NCBI GenBank assembly: GCA_902606445.1
Contig: CACLGJ010000008.1
Span: forward strand, 1 to 41,749
Direction of reading: 5' to 3'
From: an uncultured Pelagibacteraceae bacterium
GTDB taxonomy: Bacteria; Pseudomonadota; Alphaproteobacteria; Pelagibacterales; Pelagibacteraceae
Length of the DNA: 41,749 nt
This document shows positions 32,929-41,749 of this stretch, piece by piece. Positions within the stretch are counted from its first letter, which is position 1. Each line of letters opens with the position of its first letter. Under the pieces are notes generated by a model. The model was not told the origin of the DNA, searched no databases, and was given only the letters and a program-made list of their open reading frames with translations. A program made the position numbers and the translations under genes.

Positions 32929-34180
32929 TATAAAAGAAATACGTAAAAATTTTGATCTGTTTAAAAATCAATTAAAACGCAGAAACGTTGATTTAGATGT
33001 AGATGATTTAAAACACTTAGATGAACAAAATAGAAAACTTATTCAGAAAAAAGAAAATTTAGAAAGTGAAAAAAAAGATATTTCAAAATCTAAGGATGAA
33101 AAATTATTTAAGAGATCTAAAGAAATATCGCAAGAACTTGAATCAATTTCTAATAAACAAAAGCTTCTCAAGTTAAATTTAGATAAAATTTTATCTAATA
33201 TACCAAATATACCTCATAAAGATGTACCGAGTGGAATCGATGAAAAAGATAATGTTGAAATATTTAAATCAGACGGTATCCCAAATTTTGATTTCAAACC
33301 AAAGTCACATTATGAGTTAGGTGAAAATCTAAAGATGCTTGATTTTGATCTTGCAACAAAAACTACTGGATCAAGATTTGTTTTTGTAAAAGATAAATTA
33401 GCATTACTTGAAAGAGCATTATCTAATTATATGTTAGATAAACACATTTCTATAAATGGGTATAATGAAATTTCTCCTCCTTTAATGGCATCTGAAAACA
33501 CTATGTATGGAACTGGTCAATTACCCAAGTTTGAAAATGATCAATTTGAAATAAAGATTGATGAAAAATCTGAAAGAAAGTTTTTAATACCTACAGCTGA
33601 AGTTATTTTAACAAATATAGTAAAAGATAAGATTGTTGATTTAAATGATTTACCCATGCGATTTGTAGCATCTACTCCTTGTTTCAGAAAAGAGGCAGGT
33701 AGTTATGGTAAGGATACAAAAGGAATGATTAGACAACATCAATTTTATAAAGTTGAGATGGTCAGTATAGTAACAAAAGATAAATGTTTAGAAGAATTAG
33801 AGAGAATGACTAAATGTGCCACAGGAATTTTAGATGATTTAGGTTTACCGTATAGAAAAGTGATTTTATGTAGTGGTGATATGGGTTTCAGTGCAGAAAA
33901 AACCTATGATATTGAAGTTTGGCTACCATCCGAAAATAATTATAGAGAAATTTCTTCCTGCTCATCATGCTCAATATTCCAAGCTGTAAGAATGAAAGCA
34001 AGGTATAAAAATCAAAATAAAGAAACAGAATATGTGGGTACTTTGAATGGTAGTGGATTAGCTGTAGGTAGAACTTTAATAGCAATTATGGAAAATTACC
34101 AACAGAGTGATGGATCAATCATTATTCCAGAAAAATTAAGACCTTACATGAAAAATTTAGAAAAAATTTCATTGAATTAA
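32921..34180 (+). CDS. serS: Seryl-tRNA synthetase
   Basis: A class II aminoacyl-tRNA synthetase that charges tRNA-Ser (and tRNA-Sec where present), 419 residues. The N-terminal long coiled-coil arm spans about residues 25-100. Motif 2 is FRKEAGSYGKDTKGMIRQHQF and motif 3 is GLAVGRTLIAIMENYQ near the C-terminus; SSCSSCSIFQAVRM lies between them. It overlaps tatC by 8 nt, a common alphaproteobacterial arrangement. Confidence 0.96.
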   Translation: MHSIKEIRKNFDLFKNQLKRRNVDLDVDDLKHLDEQNRKLIQKKENLESEKKDISKSKDEKLFKRSKEISQELESISNKQKLLKLNLDKILSNIPNIPHKDVPSGIDEKDNVEIFKSDGIPNFDFKPKSHYELGENLKMLDFDLATKTTGSRFVFVKDKLALLERALSNYMLDKHISINGYNEISPPLMASENTMYGTGQLPKFENDQFEIKIDEKSERKFLIPTAEVILTNIVKDKIVDLNDLPMRFVASTPCFRKEAGSYGKDTKGMIRQHQFYKVEMVSIVTKDKCLEELERMTKCATGILDDLGLPYRKVILCSGDMGFSAEKTYDIEVWLPSENNYREISSCSSCSIFQAVRMKARYKNQNKETEYVGTLNGSGLAVGRTLIAIMENYQQSDGSIIIPEKLRPYMKNLEKISLN

Positions 34181-34182
34181 AG

Positions 34183-34209
34183 TTGTTTTAATTTCTTAAG
34201 TGGTATAAA
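34183..34209 (+). promoter_or_regulatory. Probable extended -10 promoter of yajC-secDF
   Basis: TGGTATAAAT with TATAAA at 34204-34209 and an upstream TG forms an extended -10; TTGTTT at 34183-34188 is a partial -35 at 15 nt. The ATG lies 25 nt downstream behind a taggag ribosome binding site. The same gtggtataaat string occurs upstream of ssb. Confidence 0.5.
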
Positions 34210-34234
34210 TAATCAGCTAAAATATAGGAGTTTT

Positions 34235-34522
34235 ATGGAAGGTTCAGGAATAGGTCAGTTTATCCCATTAATTTTAATATTTGTAATTTTTTACTTTTTT
34301 CTAATTCGACCCCAACAAAAAAAGGTTAAAGAGCATAAAGCTATGGTCGAGGGTTTAAAAAGAGGGGATAAAGTAATTACATCAGGTGGTATTACTGGAA
34401 CAATTGAAAGAATTATTGATAACGATAAAGTAGAGGTAGAAATAGCTGAAAATGTCAAAGTTGAAATCGTAAAAGCTACTGGAATTCAAGCTTTATTAAA
34501 TTCTACAGAAGTAAAAAAATAG
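34235..34522 (+). CDS. yajC: Preprotein translocase accessory subunit YajC
   Basis: A 95-residue single-pass inner-membrane protein of the SecDF-YajC complex. The membrane helix (about 8-26) runs into the family motif FLIRPQQKKVKEHKAMV, and LKRGDKVITSGGITGTI forms the small beta domain. It is 17 nt upstream of secD and has a good ribosome binding site and its own probable promoter. Confidence 0.94.
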   Translation: MEGSGIGQFIPLILIFVIFYFFLIRPQQKKVKEHKAMVEGLKRGDKVITSGGITGTIERIIDNDKVEVEIAENVKVEIVKATGIQALLNSTEVKK

Positions 34523-34539
34523 TCTGATAAATTAAAGGA

Positions 34540-36093
34540 ATGTTATATTTTTCTAAGTTAAGAATAATATTAGTTTCATTAATTTGCTTGTTCTTTATTT
34601 TTGTTGCATCAAATAATCTTTTTAACCAAGATAACAGATTTTTTGACAAAAAAATAAATCTTGGTCTAGACTTACAAGGTGGGTCTTATCTATTGTTAGA
34701 AATAGATAACAAGCCAGTAATCCAACAAAAATTACAAAATATATCTTCTTCAATTAGGTCTTACTTTAAAGAAAAAGGTATTCGTATTGGTAATTTGAAT
34801 CTATTAGATAATAAGATAACTTTTAATGTCGAAGAAAAATTTAAGCAAAGCATTATAGATGAATTTCAAGATGAAAATAGTAACATAAATCCTTATTATC
34901 CAAGATTTAATTCTCATCAATTTGAAATAATTGACTCTGGTAGTGTTTTAGAACTAAGTTTTTCAAAACAAGGACTTGTTGAATTAAAAACTTCATCACA
35001 AGATCAAGCTTTAGAAATTGTTAGAAGAAGAATTGATGAAATTGGTACAAATGAACCAAATATTCTTAAAAGAGGAAATGACCGTGTTTTAGTAGAATTA
35101 CCTGGCTTAGATGATCCTGCTAGAATTAAAACATTACTAGGAAAAACTGCAAATTTAACATTCCGATTTGTGTCCAAAAATAATCAAGATTCTTTCGGCA
35201 GTGAAAAACTTCAATATGAAGACGGTTTAAATGAAGATTATGTGAGCAAAAGAATTATTTTAAGTGGAGATAATCTATTAGATGCTCAACCAAGAATGAA
35301 TAATCAAACAAATGAAACAGTTGTTTCATTTACATTAGATAGAGTAGGAGCAAAAAGATTTGGGAAAGCAACATCTTCAAATATTGGTAGACAATTAGCA
35401 ATTGTATTAGATGGAAAAATTATAAGTGCCCCAGTTGTTAGAGATACTATCGCTAGTGGTAGCGGTCAGATAAGTGGCGGATTTACATTTCAATCTGCTA
35501 CAGATTTGGCTTTATTATTAAGATCTGGAGCTTTACCAGCACCTTTATATATTATTGAAGAAAGAACAGTTGGTCCAGATTTAGGTCAAGACTCTATCAA
35601 CGCTGGTATGATTGCTTTAGCAATTGGTTTTTTGCTTGTAATTATTTACATGTTTTTTAAATATAAAACATTTGGTTTAATTACTAATATTACTCTCATA
35701 ACTAATTTAATAATTCTTTTAGGTGTTTTAACTCTTTTTGAAGCCACATTGACATTACCAGGTATTGCAGGAATTATTTTAACTGTTGGTATGGCTGTTG
35801 ATGCTAATGTTTTGATATTTGAGAGAATTAAAGAAGAGCTTAAAAATGAAAAAAATAACATTATTGCTTTTGATAGCGGATATACAAAATCAAGAACAGC
35901 AATATTAGATGCTAACATTACAACACTTTTAGCTGCTGTAATTTTGTTTTTCATGGGATCTGGGCCTATTAAAGGTTTTTCTATTACTTTAGGAGTTGGA
36001 ATCTTTACCACACTATTCTCTGTTTATTTTATAGCGCGTTTATTTACTGCAATTTATGTATTAAGAAATAAAGACAAAGAGGCTTTAATATAA
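34540..36093 (+). CDS. secD: Protein translocase subunit SecD
   Basis: The inner-membrane SecD subunit that uses proton motive force to help complete protein export, 517 residues. It has an N-terminal helix, a large periplasmic P1 region with LGLDLQGGSYLLLEID and RRRIDEIGTNEPNI, then five C-terminal helices with LPAPLYIIEERTVGPDLGQDSI and the VGMAVDANVLIFERIKEEL motif. SecF starts at the next base after its stop, so the two are produced together. Confidence 0.95.
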   Translation: MLYFSKLRIILVSLICLFFIFVASNNLFNQDNRFFDKKINLGLDLQGGSYLLLEIDNKPVIQQKLQNISSSIRSYFKEKGIRIGNLNLLDNKITFNVEEKFKQSIIDEFQDENSNINPYYPRFNSHQFEIIDSGSVLELSFSKQGLVELKTSSQDQALEIVRRRIDEIGTNEPNILKRGNDRVLVELPGLDDPARIKTLLGKTANLTFRFVSKNNQDSFGSEKLQYEDGLNEDYVSKRIILSGDNLLDAQPRMNNQTNETVVSFTLDRVGAKRFGKATSSNIGRQLAIVLDGKIISAPVVRDTIASGSGQISGGFTFQSATDLALLLRSGALPAPLYIIEERTVGPDLGQDSINAGMIALAIGFLLVIIYMFFKYKTFGLITNITLITNLIILLGVLTLFEATLTLPGIAGIILTVGMAVDANVLIFERIKEELKNEKNNIIAFDSGYTKSRTAILDANITTLLAAVILFFMGSGPIKGFSITLGVGIFTTLFSVYFIARLFTAIYVLRNKDKEALI

Positions 36094-36984
36094 ATGATAA
36101 AATTTAATAAGTTTTATACTCAATTTAATATTATTTCACTTGTCTTAGTTATCATTTCATTAGGCTTTCTAATTTTTAAGGGTTTAAATTTTGGAATAGA
36201 CTTTAAAGGTGGAACACTAATTGAATTAAGATCTTCTGATAATAAAATCAATGTTACTTCATTAAGAGATAATCTAAATCAAATGGATTTAGGTGATGTG
36301 TCTGTTAAGAAATTTGGTAATGATCAAGATTATTTGGTTAAATTTGAAAATAAAGATAAGAAAAAAGACATAATTGAAGAAATAAAGTTTAATTTAGATA
36401 AATCTTTTGGGAATGATTTTGATTTTAGAAGAGTAGAAAATGTTGGTCCCAAAGTAAGTGAAGAATTGTTAAGATCAGGGATAATTGCTATAAGTGTTTC
36501 TCTAGCAATAATGCTAATTTATATTTGGATCAGGTTCGAATGGCAATTTAGTCTAGGAGCTATCATAGCTTTATTTCATGATGTAATTGTAACTTTAGGT
36601 TTGTTTTCACTTTTAAGTTTAGAAATAAATTTATCAATTATTGCAGCAGTTCTCACAATTGTAGGTTACTCAATGAATGATACAGTTGTTATTTTTGACA
36701 GAGTTAGAGAAAATCTGAGAAAGTATTCTGATATAAAGATTTTTGAACTTACAAATATTTCAATTAATGAAACTTTATCAAGAACTTTAATAACTTCTGT
36801 TACAACTCTTTTAGCTTTATTTTCAATATTTTTTTTTGGTGGTGAAATACTTAAAGGTTTTTCTCTTGCAATGATTTTTGGTGTTATATTTGGAACTTAT
36901 TCATCAATATATATAGCAAATACAGTTCTTGTAAGATTAAACGTATCGCAAAGAACTATTCTTAAAGAGGAAGAAAAAATTTAA
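36094..36984 (+). CDS. secF: Protein translocase subunit SecF
   Basis: The partner of SecD, 296 residues. It shows the first helix, GLNFGIDFKGGTLIELRS, the VGPKVSEELLRSGIIAI segment, and VGYSMNDTVVIFDRVRENLR, the SecF counterpart of the SecD Asp motif. Length is normal for alphaproteobacteria. The stop overlaps the end of the convergent PuuD-like gene by 4 nt, so there is no room for a terminator between them. Confidence 0.95.
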   Translation: MIKFNKFYTQFNIISLVLVIISLGFLIFKGLNFGIDFKGGTLIELRSSDNKINVTSLRDNLNQMDLGDVSVKKFGNDQDYLVKFENKDKKKDIIEEIKFNLDKSFGNDFDFRRVENVGPKVSEELLRSGIIAISVSLAIMLIYIWIRFEWQFSLGAIIALFHDVIVTLGLFSLLSLEINLSIIAAVLTIVGYSMNDTVVIFDRVRENLRKYSDIKIFELTNISINETLSRTLITSVTTLLALFSIFFFGGEILKGFSLAMIFGVIFGTYSSIYIANTVLVRLNVSQRTILKEEEKI

Positions 36985-37583
36985 TAGAGATTTTGAGCCG
37001 CAACCATTGTTAACAACATAGGCAGTGACAACAGTGTATTTGTTCTAGAGAACAACATTGCAGTTTTAGCAGATTTAGCCTTTAGATCTGGATCACATTC
37101 AACCATTCCTAAAGCTCTTTTTTGGTTTGGCCAAATCACAAACCAAACATTGATAGCCATTACGATTGCTAGCCACATCCCAATACCTATGGCAGTATGT
37201 TTTGGTACACCTGATCCAATACTTAAAGTCATTGCATCGTGTAGATACCCATTTAAGTGAGCAAGAATTAAGCCAGATAAAACAGTCAAAGCAGCACCCC
37301 ATCTAAAGTAAAATAAAGCAGCAGGAGCAATAACTTTTCCTATGGCAGGTTTTTGTTCATCAGGAATCTTAGCCATGTTAGGTATTTGCACAAAATTAAA
37401 ATACCAAAGTAAACCAATCCACATAATACCAACAACTACATGCGTATATCTTGCAAGCCAACTATAAAATATTACATCAAAAGCAAAACCATCATTTTGG
37501 TAAAACAAACCTAAAAATAACACTATAGCTAATAACACTGAGGCATGGACAGTTTTAGATAATGAAGAAAGTAAGTTACTCAT
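36981..37583 (-). CDS. PuuD-like (urate hydroxylase membrane domain) protein
   Basis: A 200-residue membrane protein with about five hydrophobic segments. ARYTHVVVGIMWIGLLWYFNFVQIP, FRWGAALTVLSGLILAHLNG and WPNQKRALGM are typical of the membrane domain of PuuD, the urate hydroxylase. Full PuuD proteins carry a C-terminal cytochrome c domain, which is absent here (no CxxCH), so the activity is uncertain; members of the short form may have another redox or structural role. Conserved His in the first helices could bind heme. It lies 39 nt after uvrA on the same strand. Confidence 0.75.
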   Translation of the reverse strand: MSNLLSSLSKTVHASVLLAIVLFLGLFYQNDGFAFDVIFYSWLARYTHVVVGIMWIGLLWYFNFVQIPNMAKIPDEQKPAIGKVIAPAALFYFRWGAALTVLSGLILAHLNGYLHDAMTLSIGSGVPKHTAIGIGMWLAIVMAINVWFVIWPNQKRALGMVECDPDLKAKSAKTAMLFSRTNTLLSLPMLLTMVAAQNLY

Positions 37584-37622
37584 AATTCTTACTTTTATAC
37601 ATCAATTTTTGTGAATTTTAAA

Positions 37623-40478
37623 TCAATTTAAAAGTGGCTTTAAGAAAAGTCCAGTATAACTGTTTTTGATTTTACAAATTTCCTCTGGTTTTCCCTCTGC
37701 GATAATTTTTCCACCTTTAACACCACCTTCAGGACCCATATCTACAATATAATCAGCAGTTTTGATTACATCTAAATTATGTTCTATAACAACCACAGTA
37801 TTTCCTAACGCAACAAAAGTATGAAGAATTTCTAAAAGTTTTTTAATATCATGTTGATGAAGACCTGTTGTAGGTTCATCAAGTATGTACATTGTTCGTC
37901 CTGTTGATCTCTTAGATAATTCTTTTGCTAATTTAATTCTTTGTGCTTCACCACCTGATAATGTAGTAGCTTGTTGTCCTATCTTTATATATCCAAGTCC
38001 AACTTTTTTAAGAGTTAATAATTTTGACTTGATATTTGATATATTTTCAAAATATTCACAACCTTCATCTACAGTCATATTCAAAACATCTGCAATACTT
38101 TTATCTTTAAATTTAATTTCTAAAGTTTCTCTATTATATCTTGTCCCTTTACATTCATCACATTGTATATAAACATCTGGTAAAAAGTGCATTTCATAAG
38201 TTATAACACCGTCACCCTCACAAGCCTCACATCTTCCACCTTTAACGTTAAATGAAAAACGACCTGGTTTATAACCTCTTGTTTTAGATTCAGGCAAACC
38301 AGTAAACCAATCTCTTATAGGACCAAATGCTCCTGTATAAGTTGCTGGATTTGATCTTGGAGTTCTACCAATTGGTGACTGATCAATATCAATAATCTTA
38401 TCAACTAATTCAGTTCCTTTAAATCCTTTAAATGGTTTAGGAATTTTTCGAGATTTATTATTATTTAACGTAAGATTCAAAGCATTATATAAAGTTTGTA
38501 AAATTAGTGTAGATTTTCCAGATCCTGAGACACCGGTAACACATGTTAAACTTCCAAGTGGAATTTTTAAGTTTACCCCATCTAAGTTATTACCTGTCGC
38601 TCCTGTTATTTCTAAAAATCTTCCATTTTTTGCTAATCTTCTTTTTCTAGGTACATTAATTTTAAATTTATTAGATAAATATTTTCCTGTAATACTATCA
38701 TTATTATTACAGATATCTTTGAATGAACCTTGCGCTACTATTTCACCACCTTTATTTCCTGCTTCAGGACCAAGATCTATAATATGATCTGCATTTTCCA
38801 TAGTTTCGGTATCATGTTCGACCACAATAACTGTATTTCCTAAATCTCTTAATCTTTTAAGAGCATTTATTAATTTAACATTATCTTTTTGATGAAGACC
38901 AATTGATGGTTCATCAAGTACATATAATACTCCTGTTAAACCAGATCCTATTTGAGACGCTAATCTAATTCTTTGAGCCTCACCACCAGATAATGTCCCT
39001 GACTCTCTTGATAAGGTAAGATAATCTAAACCAACATTTAATAAAAAAGTTAATCTTTCATTTATTTCTTTTAAAATATGTTCAGCAATTTTAATCTGTT
39101 TCTTATCAAGATTTTTGTTCAAATTTTTGAACCATTCTGCAGCATCAAGAATAGATTTTTCTGTTACTTCGCTTATATGAAGTCCATCAATTTTTACGCA
39201 TAAAGCTTCATCTTTAAGTCTATAGCCATTACATCTTTCACATTTTGTATCTGATTGATATTGTGCAATTTCTTCTCTTTTCCAGTCACTGTCAGTTTCT
39301 AAATATCTTCTCTCTAAATTATTAATTACACCTTCAAAAGTTTTTTTATGGGAATACTTTTCGTAACCATCATCGTAAGTAAATTTAATTTCCTCATCAT
39401 CAGAACCATAAAGAATTATATCTTTAACTTTTTTAGATAATTTATTCCATTTATCTTCAAGAGAAAAATCATAATGCTTAGCCAAAGATGCCAATGTCTG
39501 AGCATAGTATAAAGTCGTAGTTTTTGCCCAAGGTTCAATAGCACCATCTGCTATTGTTTTTTTTTCATTTGGAATTACTAAGTTTGGATCAACATTTAAT
39601 TTAATTCCTATACCCTCACATTCTTCACAGGCTCCAAAGGGACTGTTGAAAGAAAATAATCTTGGTTCAATTTCTTCAATTGTAAATCCACTTTCTGGGC
39701 ACGCAAACTTTGTAGAAAAAATTAATCTTTCAATTTTTCTAAATTTTTTTGGTAATGTTTCATCCTCATATTCAACAAATATCAAACCATTAGCTAAATT
39801 GACTGATGTTTCTATACTTTCAGCTAATCTATTTCCTAAAGAAGAATTTAGTACAATTCTGTCAACTAAAATTGAAATATCGTGCTTTATTTTTTTATTA
39901 AGTTCAGGAACATTTTCAATATCGTATAAAACATCATCAATTTTAATTTTTCTAAAACCTCTTTTTTTAAAATTTAAGATTTCTTTTTTGTATTCTCCTT
40001 TTCTGCCTCTTACGACGGGTGCATATAAATAAATAGTTACTTTTTTTGGTAATTCTTTAATTCTATCAACAATTTGGGTAATTGTTTGAGAAGATATGGG
40101 TTTACCTGTAAAAGGTGAATATGGTATTCCAGCTCTAGCATATAATACTCTCATATAATCATAAATTTCAGTCACCGTAGCAACGGTTGATCGAGGATTT
40201 TTTGATGTATTTTTTTGCTCTATAGAAATAGCTGGACTAAGTCCTTCAATTAGATCGACATTCGGCTTTTTCATTTTATCCAAAAACTGTCTGGCATATG
40301 CGGATAAACTTTCAACGTATCTTCTTTGACCTTCAGCGTATACTGTATCGAAAGCTAATGAAGATTTTCCAGATCCTGATAACCCTGTAATGACCACAAA
40401 TTTATCTTTAGGTATTTCAAGCGAAATATTTTTTAAATTGTGCTCTTTAGCACCCTTAATAACTATCTTTTTGATCAT
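37623..40478 (-). CDS. uvrA: Excinuclease ABC subunit A
   Basis: The damage-sensing ATPase of nucleotide excision repair, 951 residues. It has two ABC modules: Walker [15 protein letters not shown] and [11 protein letters not shown], signatures [15 protein letters not shown] and [15 protein letters not shown], and Walker [12 protein letters not shown] and [11 protein letters not shown]. The second zinc module [10 protein letters not shown]...CDECKGTR is complete. In the first, [32 protein letters not shown] has Ser where E. coli has the second Cys. It diverges from ssb across 90 nt; no GTTC-type alphaproteobacterial LexA box is seen there. Confidence 0.96.
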   Translation of the reverse strand: MIKKIVIKGAKEHNLKNISLEIPKDKFVVITGLSGSGKSSLAFDTVYAEGQRRYVESLSAYARQFLDKMKKPNVDLIEGLSPAISIEQKNTSKNPRSTVATVTEIYDYMRVLYARAGIPYSPFTGKPISSQTITQIVDRIKELPKKVTIYLYAPVVRGRKGEYKKEILNFKKRGFRKIKIDDVLYDIENVPELNKKIKHDISILVDRIVLNSSLGNRLAESIETSVNLANGLIFVEYEDETLPKKFRKIERLIFSTKFACPESGFTIEEIEPRLFSFNSPFGACEECEGIGIKLNVDPNLVIPNEKKTIADGAIEPWAKTTTLYYAQTLASLAKHYDFSLEDKWNKLSKKVKDIILYGSDDEEIKFTYDDGYEKYSHKKTFEGVINNLERRYLETDSDWKREEIAQYQSDTKCERCNGYRLKDEALCVKIDGLHISEVTEKSILDAAEWFKNLNKNLDKKQIKIAEHILKEINERLTFLLNVGLDYLTLSRESGTLSGGEAQRIRLASQIGSGLTGVLYVLDEPSIGLHQKDNVKLINALKRLRDLGNTVIVVEHDTETMENADHIIDLGPEAGNKGGEIVAQGSFKDICNNNDSITGKYLSNKFKINVPRKRRLAKNGRFLEITGATGNNLDGVNLKIPLGSLTCVTGVSGSGKSTLILQTLYNALNLTLNNNKSRKIPKPFKGFKGTELVDKIIDIDQSPIGRTPRSNPATYTGAFGPIRDWFTGLPESKTRGYKPGRFSFNVKGGRCEACEGDGVITYEMHFLPDVYIQCDECKGTRYNRETLEIKFKDKSIADVLNMTVDEGCEYFENISNIKSKLLTLKKVGLGYIKIGQQATTLSGGEAQRIKLAKELSKRSTGRTMYILDEPTTGLHQHDIKKLLEILHTFVALGNTVVVIEHNLDVIKTADYIVDMGPEGGVKGGKIIAEGKPEEICKIKNSYTGLFLKPLLN

Positions 40479-40505
40479 AAATTTTCTTGCTATGGATTAA
40501 TATAA

Positions 40506-40534
40506 TTAATATTCAGAGCAATATGTGGTATAAA
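40506..40534 (+). promoter_or_regulatory. Probable extended -10 promoter of ssb
   Basis: TGGTATAAA (TATAAA at 40529-40534, upstream TG) with TTAATA at 40506-40511, 17 nt away, lies 34 nt before the ssb ATG. It shares gtggtataaat with the yajC promoter region. Confidence 0.45.
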
Positions 40535-40568
40535 TATAAATTAATTAACATTCAAATTTTAAAATATT

Positions 40569-41024
40569 ATGGCTGGAAGTTTAAATAAAGTTCTTTTAAT
40601 TGGTCGTTTAGGCGCAGACCCTGAGATTAAACAAATGGTAAATGGTAAAAGTGTTGCGAGAATAAGCCTTGCGACAAGTCAAACCTGGAAAGATAAAAAT
40701 ACTGGAGAAAAAAAAGAAAAAACTGAATGGCACCGTATAGTTGTATTTAATGAAGGTTTAGTAAATGTTGTTCAGCAATATCTTAAAAAAGGTGCCCAAA
40801 TATATGTTGAAGGCCAACTTACAACAAGAAAATGGAAAGATGAACAATCTGGTCAAGACAAATATTCGACTGAAATTGTCATTCAAGGCTATAACTCTTC
40901 TTTGACAATGTTAGGTGGTGGAAATTCTGGTGGAGGTATTCAATATGATAATAATCAATCATCATCTGCTCCTGATGATATATCTCAAGCAGCCAATGAC
41001 ATGGATGACGAAATTCCATTTTAA
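40569..41024 (+). CDS. ssb: Single-stranded DNA-binding protein
   Basis: The essential ssDNA-binding protein of replication and repair, 151 residues. The OB fold covers about residues 1-110 ([48 protein letters not shown]), followed by a short Gly/Asn/Ser linker and the acidic tip DMDDEIPF that recruits partner proteins. Divergent from uvrA and 5 nt before gyrA; ssb-gyrA adjacency is common in alphaproteobacteria. Confidence 0.96.
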   Translation: MAGSLNKVLLIGRLGADPEIKQMVNGKSVARISLATSQTWKDKNTGEKKEKTEWHRIVVFNEGLVNVVQQYLKKGAQIYVEGQLTTRKWKDEQSGQDKYSTEIVIQGYNSSLTMLGGGNSGGGIQYDNNQSSSAPDDISQAANDMDDEIPF

Positions 41025-41029
41025 TTTTC

Positions 41030-41749
41030 ATGGAAAAAATTGAAGCTTCAAAAGATAAAAATATAAAACTCATTTCAATGTATGATGAGATGAGCTCATC
41101 ATATCTTTCGTACGCGATGAGTGTGATTGTAAGTCGTGCTCTCCCTGATGTAAGAGACGGTCTTAAACCAGTTCACAGAAGAATACTTTATGCTATGTAT
41201 AAAGGGGGATATGATTGGTCTAAACAATTTAGAAAATCAGCAAGAATAGTTGGTGATGTAATAGGTAAATATCATCCACATGGCGATCAATCAGTTTATG
41301 ATGCTTTGGTTAGAATGGTTCAAGATTTTTCTATGAGTTTACCACTAGTTGATGGTCAAGGTAACTTTGGATCTATAGATGGTGATCCAGCTGCAGCAAT
41401 GAGGTATACGGAAACAAGGCTTTCAAAAATTTCTCAATGTATGATAGATGACATTGAAAAAAATACTGTTGAATTTAAAAGTAATTACGATGAAACTGAA
41501 AAAGAACCAACGGTTTTGCCATCTCAGTATCCAAACTTATTAGTAAATGGAGCAGGAGGTATTGCTGTTGGAATGGCTACAAGTATTCCACCACACAATT
41601 TAGGTGAGATAATTGATGGTGCTTTGGCTTTAATAAATAATAAAGACATTAAAATTAAAGAATTGATGAAGCATATTCCAGGTCCAGATTTCCCGACAGG
41701 TGGTGTTATTATTGGAAAAGATATAATTAAACAAGGCTACAATAAGGGT
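41030..41749 (+). CDS. gyrA: DNA gyrase subunit A (5' part, runs off the window)
   Basis: The breakage-reunion subunit of gyrase; the first 240 codons are present and the frame is open at the right edge. [31 protein letters not shown] is the classic GyrA start, [18 protein letters not shown] the quinolone-response region and AAAMRYTE holds the catalytic Tyr (Y126). The E. coli S83 position is Gln here (Q87) while the D87 equivalent is Asp (D91). The ATG at 41030 follows the ssb stop after 5 nt. ParC is less likely given the ssb neighbour and sequence style. Confidence 0.95.
   Translation, partial: MEKIEASKDKNIKLISMYDEMSSSYLSYAMSVIVSRALPDVRDGLKPVHRRILYAMYKGGYDWSKQFRKSARIVGDVIGKYHPHGDQSVYDALVRMVQDFSMSLPLVDGQGNFGSIDGDPAAAMRYTETRLSKISQCMIDDIEKNTVEFKSNYDETEKEPTVLPSQYPNLLVNGAGGIAVGMATSIPPHNLGEIIDGALALINNKDIKIKELMKHIPGPDFPTGGVIIGKDIIKQGYNKG

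Noticed and set aside
40479-40568. LexA (SOS) box between uvrA and ssb
   Set aside because: No GTTC-N7-GTTC or GAAC-N7-GAAC pair is present in the 90-nt spacer.

Overview
The window looks like chromosomal DNA of a SAR11-type alphaproteobacterium (Candidatus Pelagibacter or a close relative). The DNA is very AT-rich, spacers are short, many genes overlap by 1-8 nt, and the gene content is an oligotroph's: a general L-amino-acid ABC transporter, znu/Zur, tatABC, secDF and a single-domain PuuD-like membrane protein. The taxonomic call is inference from composition and gene content, not from a database search.

Layout. 1-2822: six small unrecognised or poorly recognised genes (one with MORN repeats, one zinc-ribbon-like, one exported, one membrane). 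They end just before a 3' fragment of a tRNA-Arg(TCT) gene (2931-2975) that has no 5' half, which looks like the right-hand attachment scar of a genomic island. 3143-7594: aapJQMP, with a terminator-like hairpin after aapJ. 7745-8441: an XRE regulator, then tRNA-Asn(GTT) and tRNA-Cys(GCA) on the minus strand. 8562-12907: valS and ilvD.

12907-18723 is an extremely AT-rich surface-glycan cassette: a ManC-type GDP-mannose enzyme, a sulfotransferase-like protein, and three tightly coupled genes that I read as L-glutamine kinase, gamma-glutamyl-CDP-amidate hydrolase and CTP:phosphoglutamine cytidylyltransferase. In kind and order these match the Campylobacter jejuni Cj1418-Cj1417-Cj1416 enzymes that make CDP-phosphoramidate for the O-methyl phosphoramidate capsule modification. 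This is the most exciting content of the window: a likely phosphoramidate decoration system in a free-living marine alphaproteobacterium. The Cj1415-type kinase and the methyltransferases are not in the window.

18831-24018: a Pho4-family transporter, an aquaporin with a small membrane protein, and a zinc module (zur-znuB-znuC diverging from znuA across two Zur-box-like palindromes). 24061-32928: an Ldh-family dehydrogenase, xthA, an A-type Fe-S carrier, a dGTPase-like gene, argS, a small membrane protein, nagZ, scpA, scpB and tatABC. 32921-41749: serS, yajC-secD-secF, the PuuD-like membrane protein, uvrA, ssb and the first 240 codons of gyrA, which runs off the right edge.

Most of the window is ordinary core genome. 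The accessory interest lies in the phosphoramidate cassette and the tRNA-bounded island edge.
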